Of a stretch of DNA of 6,365 nucleotides, positions 1 to 5,899 are shown one piece after another. The DNA comes from an uncultured Bacillaceae bacterium. GTDB lineage: Bacteria > Bacillota > Bacilli > Bacillales > Amphibacillaceae. Location: contig CALZEK010000083.1 in assembly GCA_945639745.1 (NCBI GenBank), positions 1 to 6,365 of the forward strand. The letters are read 5' to 3'. Below the pieces are notes generated by a model. That model searched no databases and was not told where the DNA came from. It worked only from the letters and a program-made list of their open reading frames with translations. The position numbers and the translations under genes were made by a program. Within the stretch, counting starts at the first letter, position 1, and every line of letters starts with the position of its first letter.

Positions 1-64
1 CTAATGCAAATTCAAGTGATGAACAAATAGCTTGTTCATCATCTATGATTAAGATTTTATTCAT
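1..64 (-). CDS. Response regulator, N-terminal fragment (cut by the window edge)
   Basis: Only the first 21 codons are visible. They read MNKILIIDDEQAICSSLEFA plus one more residue. This is the first beta strand and acidic pair (Asp8-Asp9-Glu10) of a CheY-like receiver domain; the phospho-acceptor Asp would lie beyond the left edge. The ATG overlaps the stop of the histidine kinase gene by 8 nt (ATGAATAA), and a GGGAG ribosome binding site lies 7 nt upstream inside the kinase gene. Translational coupling and a cognate kinase-regulator pair are therefore very likely. The output domain cannot be seen. The kinase is NtrB-like in its H box, so an NtrC-type or other DNA-binding output is possible, but this is a guess. 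Confidence 0.88.
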   Translation of the reverse strand, partial: MNKILIIDDEQAICSSLEFAL

Positions 65-2054
65 CAGATTGCTCCCATCTTTTAAAAACTAAAGTAAATT
101 TACTTCCTTTGTTTAATTCACTTTCTAAAAATATTTCTCCTTTATTTTCTTTAATAAATTGTTTTGATAAACCAAGACCTAGACCTGTTCCTTCTGATTT
201 TGTTGTATAAAACGGTTCAAACAAACGATTTTGCGTTTCTACTGACATACCTATTCCGTTATCTATGATTTCTATTATATTATTTTCTGCTTGATGATAA
301 AGATGAATGGTAATTGTTGGTATTTCTTTAAATTTATCATCTTTTTGCTTTATTGATTCCATAGCATTTAAAATAATATTTATTAACACTTGTTTTATTT
401 GATCTAAATCACCTTTGATTTTAAGACCTTTTTCAACCTTTAAATTTAAATGATAACCTTTATTTTCAATATTGTTTTTAAAAATAAGTGCTGATGAATG
501 TACAAGTTCGCTTAAATCGATTGTTTCAGAATGGTCGCCTTTTGGTTTAGCGTAATTAATTAAACTCTCTAATAACTTATTTAATCGATCAATTTCTCTT
601 GGCACGTGTGTAGCAATTTCTTCTCTAAATTTCAGATTATCAATTTTTTTGGGAATCATTTCGACAAATGTTTTGATTGATGTTAATGGATTTCTTATTT
701 CATGCACTAGACCTGCTACAAGTTGAATAAGTATCTGACTTTTTTCTTCTTCGAATAGATATTCTTGTAATTTTTTCTCTTCAGTAATATCTAAAGCAAA
801 TAACAAGACACCTGTTACTGCTTGATCATGATTATAAATTGGTTGAATATCATAGGTGATATATTCAATATCTTCTAGATATTCACTTACATTAAGCAAT
901 TGATCTAAGTGTTTTTCTTTTGTCTCTAAAACACGTAATATTTTTTCTTCTAATTCATCACCCATTAAAATGACATCTTTAAATTTCTTTCCAATCACCG
1001 ATTGATCAACTCGAAACATCTCACAAGCTACATGGTTTATTGTCAGAACTGTTCCATCTAAATTTAAAGTCATAACACCTCTTAGACTTGATTCTAATAC
1101 TTGTTCTTTTGTTTGTTCGCTTTCTAATGTTTTTTTGATTTGTCGTTCAAGCGTTTCATTTGTTTGTTGTAAATCTTTGGTTTTTTTATTTACCTCTCTT
1201 TGCAACTCTCGATTCCAACGTAGACTTAGTAAAAAAATAATTACACCAATTATAATAATAACAATTGTTATTTGAAGTAATTTTTTTAATTTTTCACTCA
1301 TTGGTGTATCTAACGTGTCAAACCATTGATTGTAAATAGTTGTATACTCATTTGATAGTTTTAAATCATTAATACCTGCATTTAATTTATTTAATAAATG
1401 ATAATTTTCTTTTTTAACAGCAAATGAATATTCTATCGGTATTAATTTATTTTCAATAAACTGATAATCTTTTTCGAGATTTGCTGATTTTAATAAATAT
1501 TTAGCAGTAAAATAATTCCCTACAAAAATATCAGCACGATCATGCATTAATATTTTTAAACTTACATCTTGTCGGCTTGAGGCATGTAAGTCAATATTCC
1601 GAATATTTTTCATAAACTCATATTCTAAACTATTTAATTGAAGCGCCATCTGTGCTTGATTAATATCTTCCAATTTCTCAATCTGATTATCTTTATGTGC
1701 AAGAATACTTATTTCTGAAGTGACATAGGGCTCTGTAAAGTCCATTATTGCATCATTTTTTTTGGTAAAAGGCACCCCTAATAAAACATCAACATCACCA
1801 GAGCTCATTGCATTAACAGACTGATATTGCGTCATTGGAATATAGTTAACTGTCAAATTTAAATTTTTAGCAATTTGATTCATCACATCAATATTAAAAC
1901 CTTTATTCAGCCCGTCTTCATAAAACTGATAAGGAGGTGAATCTGGAACATAACCAACTTCTATAGTTTTTTCAATTTGGTGATTATCGGCACTAATTAA
2001 CTTTGGGATAAAGCATACTGACACAATTAAACAAGACAAAATAATCCGCTTCAT
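57..2054 (-). CDS. Membrane sensor histidine kinase with solute-binding-type sensor, PAS and catalytic domains
   Basis: This 665-residue kinase should sense a ligand outside the membrane and phosphorylate the overlapping response regulator. Domains in order: signal peptide (about 1-22, hydrophobic, ending LISA; no lipobox Cys); bacterial family 3 solute-binding-like domain (about 28-247, with FTEPY at 106-110); one membrane segment (about 261-278); a charged coiled-coil linker (about 280-320); a PAS domain (about 320-425); a HisKA dimerisation domain with HEIRNPLTSI and phospho-acceptor His451; and a HATPase domain with N-box Asn563, G1 box DNGIG (598-602) and G2 box GTGLGLG (622-628). All catalytic boxes are intact. 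The ATG has an AGAGG site 5 nt upstream. The gene is very AT-rich. In the sensor, positions that normally hold the Arg and Asp binding an amino acid ligand align with Asn100 and Asn180, so the ligand may not be an alpha-amino acid. The ligand is unknown. Confidence 0.93.
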   Translation of the reverse strand: MKRIILSCLIVSVCFIPKLISADNHQIEKTIEVGYVPDSPPYQFYEDGLNKGFNIDVMNQIAKNLNLTVNYIPMTQYQSVNAMSSGDVDVLLGVPFTKKNDAIMDFTEPYVTSEISILAHKDNQIEKLEDINQAQMALQLNSLEYEFMKNIRNIDLHASSRQDVSLKILMHDRADIFVGNYFTAKYLLKSANLEKDYQFIENKLIPIEYSFAVKKENYHLLNKLNAGINDLKLSNEYTTIYNQWFDTLDTPMSEKLKKLLQITIVIIIIGVIIFLLSLRWNRELQREVNKKTKDLQQTNETLERQIKKTLESEQTKEQVLESSLRGVMTLNLDGTVLTINHVACEMFRVDQSVIGKKFKDVILMGDELEEKILRVLETKEKHLDQLLNVSEYLEDIEYITYDIQPIYNHDQAVTGVLLFALDITEEKKLQEYLFEEEKSQILIQLVAGLVHEIRNPLTSIKTFVEMIPKKIDNLKFREEIATHVPREIDRLNKLLESLINYAKPKGDHSETIDLSELVHSSALIFKNNIENKGYHLNLKVEKGLKIKGDLDQIKQVLINIILNAMESIKQKDDKFKEIPTITIHLYHQAENNIIEIIDNGIGMSVETQNRLFEPFYTTKSEGTGLGLGLSKQFIKENKGEIFLESELNKGSKFTLVFKRWEQSDE

Positions 2055-2132
2055 AATATCCTCTTCCTAATTTATTTCAAGTAAATAAAATTAAAAAATT
2101 AATTAATCGTAACTTCGATCAGACTTGCACAT

Positions 2133-2161
2133 AATATAAGCTATTTATCTCAATTAAACAA
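2133..2161 (-). promoter_or_regulatory. Candidate sigma-A promoter for the kinase-regulator operon
   Basis: On the minus strand a -35-like TTGTTT (2156-2161) is separated by 17 nt from a -10-like TATATT (2133-2138). The -10 matches the consensus at 5 of 6 positions, the -35 at only 3 of 6. It would give a leader of about 70 nt before the kinase ATG at 2054. The rest of 2055-2211 is very AT-rich, with no ORF and no clear RNA structure. Confidence 0.45.
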
Positions 2162-2211
2162 GATGTGATTTACTATTATCAATCCCAAGAACATAAATTT
2201 TAATTTAATTT

Positions 2212-2257
2212 AAAAACACTTGTGGCTCATTTATGTAATGAGTCGCAAGTGTTTTTT
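2212..2257 (-). terminator. Rho-independent terminator after the dehydrogenase gene, possibly bidirectional
   Basis: A 20-bp stem (left arm 2212-2231, right arm 2237-2256) closes a 5-nt loop. It is perfectly paired except for two G-U pairs. The arms end in A and T runs, so an RNA from either strand carries a U tract. It begins 8 nt after the dehydrogenase stop codon and ends that minus-strand operon. It also separates it from the kinase operon downstream. Confidence 0.9.
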
Positions 2258-2264
2258 CAAACAA

Positions 2265-3332
2265 TTAATCCAAATGTTTAATGACTGCTTCAGTGAATGT
2301 TTGTGTTGATTTAGTTCCACCGAGATCTGGTGTTGTTTCACCTTTTTCGAGTGTTGTTAAAATACTTGTTTCAATTTTTTTGGCTAAGTTTAATAGCATT
2401 TTATCCTGATGTTTATTTGCTAACCATTCAAGTAACATCACCGTTGATAACATAATACCTACAGGATTGGCAATTTCTTGACCGACAATATCTGGTGCTG
2501 AACCATGGACAGCTTGTGCCATTGCTTGTGATTCGTTTGCATTAATTGCTGGTGATAAACCTAATCCCCCTACTAATTCGCCCGTTAAATCAGATAAGAT
2601 ATCTCCGAACATATTTTCAGTCACAATAATATCAAAATCATTCATTCTTTTGACTAAATGCGCTGCCATCGCGTCAACGTGAAAGTCATTCACTTCCACT
2701 TCAGGATATTCTTTTGCCACTTCATAGCAGACATCTTTAAAAAGCCCTGTACCTAGCCTAATGACGTTTGCTTTGTGGACAATGGTTACTTGCTTCTTTC
2801 TTTTCATTGCAGCTTCAAAAGCCGCTCGAGCAATTCGTTCAATCGCCTTTCTCGTAAATACACCACTTGAAACAGCTACATCTGGCGTTACCATCCATTC
2901 GCCAACTCCACTATACATATTTCTATCAGGATAATAGCCTTCTGTATTTTCACGATAAATAATTAAGTCTGCTTCATTTACTAAGCCATTAATTCCTTTA
3001 AGCGATTTTGCAGGTCTAATATTAGCAAATAAGTCAAAATAATGACGTAACTCACCACTTGGATTTCTTTCTGCTTTAAAACGCTCTGGATAAGCAGCTG
3101 AATCATGTGGTCCCATAATCCATCCATCTTTTTGAGCTAACTTTTCTTTTGTTTCCTCAGGTAATGGATGGCCATATCTATCAATTGCTGAAAAACCCAT
3201 TGGTAAGGTCTCTAGCTTTAATTTAACTTGTTCTCTTCCTTGATTAGCAGCTTCTAAGACAGCTAAAGTTGCTTCAATCACTTCGCGGCCTATTCCATCA
3301 CCATGCATGACTCCTAATTGATATGTCTTCAC
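2265..3332 (-). CDS. NAD-type beta-decarboxylating dehydrogenase of the isocitrate/isopropylmalate family
   Basis: This cytoplasmic enzyme should oxidise and decarboxylate a (2R,3S)-type 3-substituted malate using NAD and Mg2+ or Mn2+. Family residues are intact, numbered from the longer start at 3341: substrate Arg99, Arg109 and Arg130; Tyr137 in RENTEGYY; Lys190; metal-binding Asp223, Asp247 and Asp251; the family signature at about 243-262; and the adenine loop HGSAPDIVGQEIANP. Asp284-Ile285 in that loop match NAD-specific isopropylmalate dehydrogenase rather than the Lys-Tyr of NADP-dependent isocitrate dehydrogenase. The substrate helix reads NPSGELR, not the usual pattern of isopropylmalate or isocitrate enzymes, so the substrate is open (tartrate/malate-like, homoisocitrate-like or other). 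I chose GTG at 3332 (355 residues): the site AAGAGGTGA ends 5 nt before it and overlaps the GTG at 3341. The gene follows the PGA hydrolase gene by 17 nt in one operon. It is less AT-rich than the kinase gene. Confidence 0.9.
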   Translation of the reverse strand: MKTYQLGVMHGDGIGREVIEATLAVLEAANQGREQVKLKLETLPMGFSAIDRYGHPLPEETKEKLAQKDGWIMGPHDSAAYPERFKAERNPSGELRHYFDLFANIRPAKSLKGINGLVNEADLIIYRENTEGYYPDRNMYSGVGEWMVTPDVAVSSGVFTRKAIERIARAAFEAAMKRKKQVTIVHKANVIRLGTGLFKDVCYEVAKEYPEVEVNDFHVDAMAAHLVKRMNDFDIIVTENMFGDILSDLTGELVGGLGLSPAINANESQAMAQAVHGSAPDIVGQEIANPVGIMLSTVMLLEWLANKHQDKMLLNLAKKIETSILTTLEKGETTPDLGGTKSTQTFTEAVIKHLD

Positions 3333-3349
3333 ATGTTTCACCTCTTTAA

Positions 3350-4048
3350 TTAATCATTATTTAAGACAGACTCAATAGCATTTATATAATGATAAAAATC
3401 ATCTTCAGGTTGCTTCCTGTTTTCAGATGCGAGATTATTATCTTTAAAAAACTTCTCTCTTTGAGCTGTGCTTATTTCAATTTGAACGCCTTTACCTTGT
3501 TTGTTTTGATTGACGATATTATCTTTTTTAAGTCCTGCTAAATTCTTAAGTGCTAAACTTGCAGAGAATCCCACATCTTGAAGAGCTAATTTTACTTGAT
3601 CTGCTAACTCTTTATCTAAACCACCTATAAAGGTATGTTTTTCTAATTCATCATCGTAGCCATGCACTGATAAAGTAATTGAACTGTTGCTTATCATCTC
3701 TAGTGCTTTAGGTTCATCATACTTTGTTGAAGTAAGATGCATTGATCTGTTTCCTGACTTTTTAATGCCGTTAAAACTATAGTAGGCATAATCATTATTT
3801 TTGGCTAATTCTTTAATTAGCTCTGTTGTACCTGGTTCAATTCCTCCACCGTGGATAGCAAGGAGCAACACATCTGAATGAGTTTCTTCAAAATGAATCG
3901 TATAATCCTCACCTTCAACTTCATTTTCATTTAATTCTTCAAAGTTTTGATATCCCTTATCTTTATCTCCTAAGTTAAAATATAATAATATTCCCAGCAC
4001 GACTAATAAAAGTAAAGCACCGATCGTAATAACGTTTTTATCTTTCAC
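3350..4048 (-). CDS. Membrane-anchored poly-gamma-glutamate hydrolase family protein
   Basis: This 232-residue protein resembles the zinc-dependent poly-gamma-glutamate hydrolase family (phage PghP, Bacillus YjqB/YmaC type; DUF867), which cuts gamma-glutamyl bonds. Visible evidence is the family motif AIHGGGIEPGTTEL (His66, Glu71, likely metal ligands), SVHGYDDE with His129, and GVQIEIS with Glu191 near the C-terminus as the probable catalytic acid. These roles are assigned by analogy with zinc carboxypeptidase-like folds. Residues about 6-25 form one membrane segment after a short Lys-containing start, and an acidic linker (about 28-50) follows, so the enzyme domain is probably outside the cell. 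The start is GTG, supported by GAGGG 7 nt upstream; the in-between ATG at the ribosome binding site is out of frame. It is the first gene of an operon with the dehydrogenase. The substrate could be gamma-PGA or another gamma-glutamyl compound. Confidence 0.88.
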   Translation of the reverse strand: MKDKNVITIGALLLLVVLGILLYFNLGDKDKGYQNFEELNENEVEGEDYTIHFEETHSDVLLLAIHGGGIEPGTTELIKELAKNNDYAYYSFNGIKKSGNRSMHLTSTKYDEPKALEMISNSSITLSVHGYDDELEKHTFIGGLDKELADQVKLALQDVGFSASLALKNLAGLKKDNIVNQNKQGKGVQIEISTAQREKFFKDNNLASENRKQPEDDFYHYINAIESVLNND

Positions 4049-4088
4049 TTATCTACCCTCATTTTTTAATTTTTATCCACTTCATTTT

Positions 4089-4117
4089 ATTATAACTCAT
4101 TTATCTGATTTTTCTAA
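4089..4117 (-). promoter_or_regulatory. Sigma-A promoter for the PGA hydrolase-dehydrogenase operon
   Basis: On the minus strand a perfect TATAAT (4089-4094) lies 17 nt downstream of TTAGAA (4112-4117, 3 of 6 matches to the -35 consensus). Transcription would begin near 4082, about 34 nt before the GTG start at 4048. It sits between the upstream operon's terminator and the gene, as expected for an independent unit. Confidence 0.65.
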
Positions 4118-4130
4118 TTAATCCAACTTA

Positions 4131-4160
4131 AAAAACACCTACATTTACGTAAGTGTTTTT
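4131..4160 (-). terminator. Rho-independent terminator after the HAD gene
   Basis: A 12-bp stem (4131-4142 with 4149-4160) closes a 6-nt loop and starts 3 nt after the HAD stop codon. In the minus-strand RNA the single irregular position is a U-G pair; in a plus-strand RNA it would be a C-A mismatch. It therefore fits the minus strand better. The A and T runs give the U tract. Confidence 0.85.
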
Positions 4161-4163
4161 AAA

Positions 4164-4835
4164 TTAGTCATTATTCACGATTTTTTCTACTAAGCTTGTT
4201 AATTCCTCCTCGGAAAAATCTGGTTGCGGATAAATTGGATTAAAGATTACTGCTTTCCGTTTAATATAGGCTGTTTTCAAACCCGCTTTTTTAGCACCAA
4301 ATAAATCCCAATCATGTGAAGCCACCATAACAACATGATCTGTTGAGATATTTTCTTTCTTGGCAACATATTGATATATCTGATTAAAAGGTTTATATTT
4401 TTTTACTGCATCAACCGAATAATAATGATCAAACAAATCAATTAGTCCTGCATTTGTAAGTTGTTCTTCCATCATTTCTAATGATGAATTAGATACAGCA
4501 ATTACTTTAATATCATTGTCTTTTAAGATCTTAAGCGCTGCTTTCACATCAGGATATGGCGATAGTTTTCTAAAAGTCCCTAAAATATCTGATTTAGCTT
4601 CTTCTGTTAATGTTTTTCCCTGTTCATAAAAAACGTTTTCTAACACGATTGCTGATAACTCACCAAAATTTACATACTCATTCATAATAGCAACTGTATT
4701 CGATGTATGTAAAAGCTTGGTAAACCAATAGTTAACAATCTGATCATCTGATAAATATTTAGCAAACTTTTCTTTTAGTGACGATAAATCTAAGATTGTT
4801 TCATTCACATCAAAAAACACTGCTTTAATCATCAT
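4164..4835 (-). CDS. HAD superfamily hydrolase, type II haloacid dehalogenase-like
   Basis: A cytoplasmic HAD hydrolase of about 223 residues. Numbered from the chosen start: motif I FFDVNETILDL has nucleophile Asp9, but Asn rather than Asp two residues on, which is like 2-haloacid dehalogenases and unlike HAD phosphatases. Motif II VSNSS holds Ser115. Lys148 and Tyr154 lie in the stretch YKPFNQIY. Motif III is VASHDWDLFGAKKAG with Asp177. Compared with the well-known L-2-haloacid dehalogenase motif SSNAWD, the first Ser and the Asn are Ala and His here, so real dehalogenase activity is doubtful. I chose ATG at 4835, 6 nt after AAAAAGG; ATG at 4832 is equally possible, while the ATG at 4841 directly abuts the ribosome binding site (225 residues if used). 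It follows the small membrane protein gene by about 21 nt in one operon that ends at the hairpin 4131-4160. Confidence 0.87.
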   Translation of the reverse strand: MMIKAVFFDVNETILDLSSLKEKFAKYLSDDQIVNYWFTKLLHTSNTVAIMNEYVNFGELSAIVLENVFYEQGKTLTEEAKSDILGTFRKLSPYPDVKAALKILKDNDIKVIAVSNSSLEMMEEQLTNAGLIDLFDHYYSVDAVKKYKPFNQIYQYVAKKENISTDHVVMVASHDWDLFGAKKAGLKTAYIKRKAVIFNPIYPQPDFSEEELTSLVEKIVNND

Positions 4836-4856
4836 TATCATCCTTTTTATAAGAGT

Positions 4857-5336
4857 TTATTTTTTCTTACTTTTAAAATACTTTTTTTGCTCTTCGACAA
4901 TCTTTGCTAGTTCTGGGTTTTTAGTATTTATTTTGTCTAAATAAGTTAACGCTTCTTTTGTTCGATTAAGTCGATGTAAAGCTGTTGACATGCTTAGATT
5001 GTAAGCATTTTTTGTTTCTATTTTTGTTGGTGTGAAATTTATATTAATTAATCCTTGATATAATTCTTTTGGATCGTTTGTCTTTTCATATTCTTCCATC
5101 ACTTGATTATACTGTTTAACAAATGGTCGCTCTTCACCCAAGTTAATAAATAAGGCAACAATTAAATAAATTGCAAAATGAATGACGACAGTAACGAGGA
5201 TGGTACTGATTAACCATACGCTGTTGTTTGGTAAATATGTAAAATAAATAATAAATGCAATAACTAAAAAAATTAATAAACTAAATGAATATATTTTACC
5301 ACTTAAATGTTGATCTTTGGATTTACCCAATTTCAT
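4857..5336 (-). CDS. Small two-helix membrane protein with a TPR-like cytoplasmic tail
   Basis: I do not recognise a named family. The 159-residue protein has a basic N-terminus and two hydrophobic segments (about 15-35 and 41-66, numbered from the longer start). A charged soluble tail follows. Residues about 90-145 look like one or two degenerate tetratricopeptide repeats: the stretch NAYNLSMSTALHRLNRTKEA continuing to KINTKNP has the Ala/Leu/Tyr spacing and the final Asn-Pro of a TPR. The very basic end is KKYFKSKKK. A tethered adaptor or protein-contact role is inference only. I chose ATG at 5336, 5 nt after a perfect AGGAGG; the ATG at 5339 is only 2 nt away. It is the first gene of the operon with the HAD protein. 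Confidence 0.8.
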   Translation of the reverse strand: MKLGKSKDQHLSGKIYSFSLLIFLVIAFIIYFTYLPNNSVWLISTILVTVVIHFAIYLIVALFINLGEERPFVKQYNQVMEEYEKTNDPKELYQGLININFTPTKIETKNAYNLSMSTALHRLNRTKEALTYLDKINTKNPELAKIVEEQKKYFKSKKK

Positions 5337-5353
5337 CATGTCCTCCTAAAAAA

Positions 5354-5370
5354 TGATTAATCACTTGTGA
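5354..5370. promoter_or_regulatory. Two overlapping small palindromes in the divergent intergenic region
   Basis: TGATTAATCA (5354-5363) is a perfect 10-bp palindrome. TCACTTGTGA (5361-5370) is TCAC, two bases, GTGA. They share the bases TCA. The second runs into the -35 box of the plus-strand promoter, and the first lies just upstream of the minus-strand ribosome binding site. This is a possible operator, but such short palindromes are common in AT-rich DNA. Confidence 0.25.
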
Positions 5371-5395
5371 CAAATGACGTTTTACTGTTTATACT
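5367..5395 (+). promoter_or_regulatory. Sigma-A promoter for the plus-strand gene
   Basis: GTGACA (5367-5372, 5 of 6 to TTGACA) and TATACT (5390-5395, 5 of 6 to TATAAT) are separated by exactly 17 nt. Transcription would start near 5402, leaving a leader of roughly 70 nt before the chosen ATG at 5476. Confidence 0.7.
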
Positions 5396-5475
5396 TAGGA
5401 TGAGCACACATTTCCTAAAATCTCTCAATAGCACTGATTATTAAAATAATAAAAGTACTATAAAGGATGAGACAT

Positions 5476-5895
5476 ATGGAGCGTATAATTATTATCTTAA
5501 GTATTATCATCGTTGTGAGTGTAGCTGTTCTTGGAATAACCCGGTCTGATTACCGAGAGAAAAGCTTTAACGCTACGTTAGCCATAAAACAATCTGATGT
5601 GGTTAAAATATCTATGGAGATAAACGGTAAAACTAAAACAACCACAGATCAAGTTAAAATAAATGAATTATTTACGTATTTTAATCGCCTTAGCTACAAA
5701 CGTTTAAGAGGTGATCAAACAAGTCACATGCCTTCAAAAGCAGCGATTATTTACTTAGATGGAAACAAACAGCATGATTTTATCGTTCCTTACAATAATG
5801 AAGCTATGATTAGTTATAAAGTTTATCAAGTAAAGCATGGTCAGATTACTAACGATTTTTTAATTAAGTATTATCATGGTTTAGATAACTCTTAA
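5476..5895 (+). CDS. Small membrane-anchored or secreted protein of unknown function
   Basis: I do not recognise this 139-residue protein. It begins MERIIIILSIIIVVSVAVLG, a single hydrophobic segment (about 4-21) with little basic charge before it. No lipobox Cys is present, so it is probably a membrane anchor or an uncleaved signal. The rest is a soluble domain that should lie outside the cell. It alternates short beta-like runs (VVKISMEING, AAIIYLDGN, HDFIVPYN) with a helix-like stretch (QVKINELFTYFNRL). The general look is that of small Firmicute extracytoplasmic domains. ATG at 5476 is chosen because AAAGGA lies 8 nt upstream; the ATG at 5467 overlaps that site. It is the only plus-strand gene and stands alone with its own promoter. 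Its stop is 4 nt from the stop of the convergent FMN reductase gene. Confidence 0.78.
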   Translation: MERIIIILSIIIVVSVAVLGITRSDYREKSFNATLAIKQSDVVKISMEINGKTKTTTDQVKINELFTYFNRLSYKRLRGDQTSHMPSKAAIIYLDGNKQHDFIVPYNNEAMISYKVYQVKHGQITNDFLIKYYHGLDNS

Positions 5896-5899
5896 CTTT

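Noticed and set aside
1..2054. Sigma-54 promoter elements to match an NtrC-type regulator
   Set aside because: I saw no TGGCAC-N5-TTGC element in an intergenic position, and the regulator's output domain is outside the window, so nothing supports sigma-54 control.
2055..2211. Possible riboswitch, small RNA or small ORF upstream of the kinase gene
   Set aside because: The stretch is mostly A/T with only short inverted repeats such as ATCG/CGAT near 2107-2120. No conserved RNA motif or open frame with a ribosome binding site is visible.
3333..3341. The upstream GTG at 3341 as the start of the dehydrogenase
   Set aside because: This GTG lies inside the Shine-Dalgarno sequence AAGAGGTGA. The GTG at 3332 has correct spacing and gives MKTYQLGVMHGDGIG, a typical family N-terminus.
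5437..5464. Minus-strand promoter TTTATA, 16 nt, AATAAT for the membrane protein-HAD operon
   Set aside because: It lies in a low-complexity A/T stretch, has a weak -35, and overlaps the plus-strand ribosome binding site. Another minus-strand -10-like TATAAA at 5388-5393 has no usable -35. I could not choose one with confidence.
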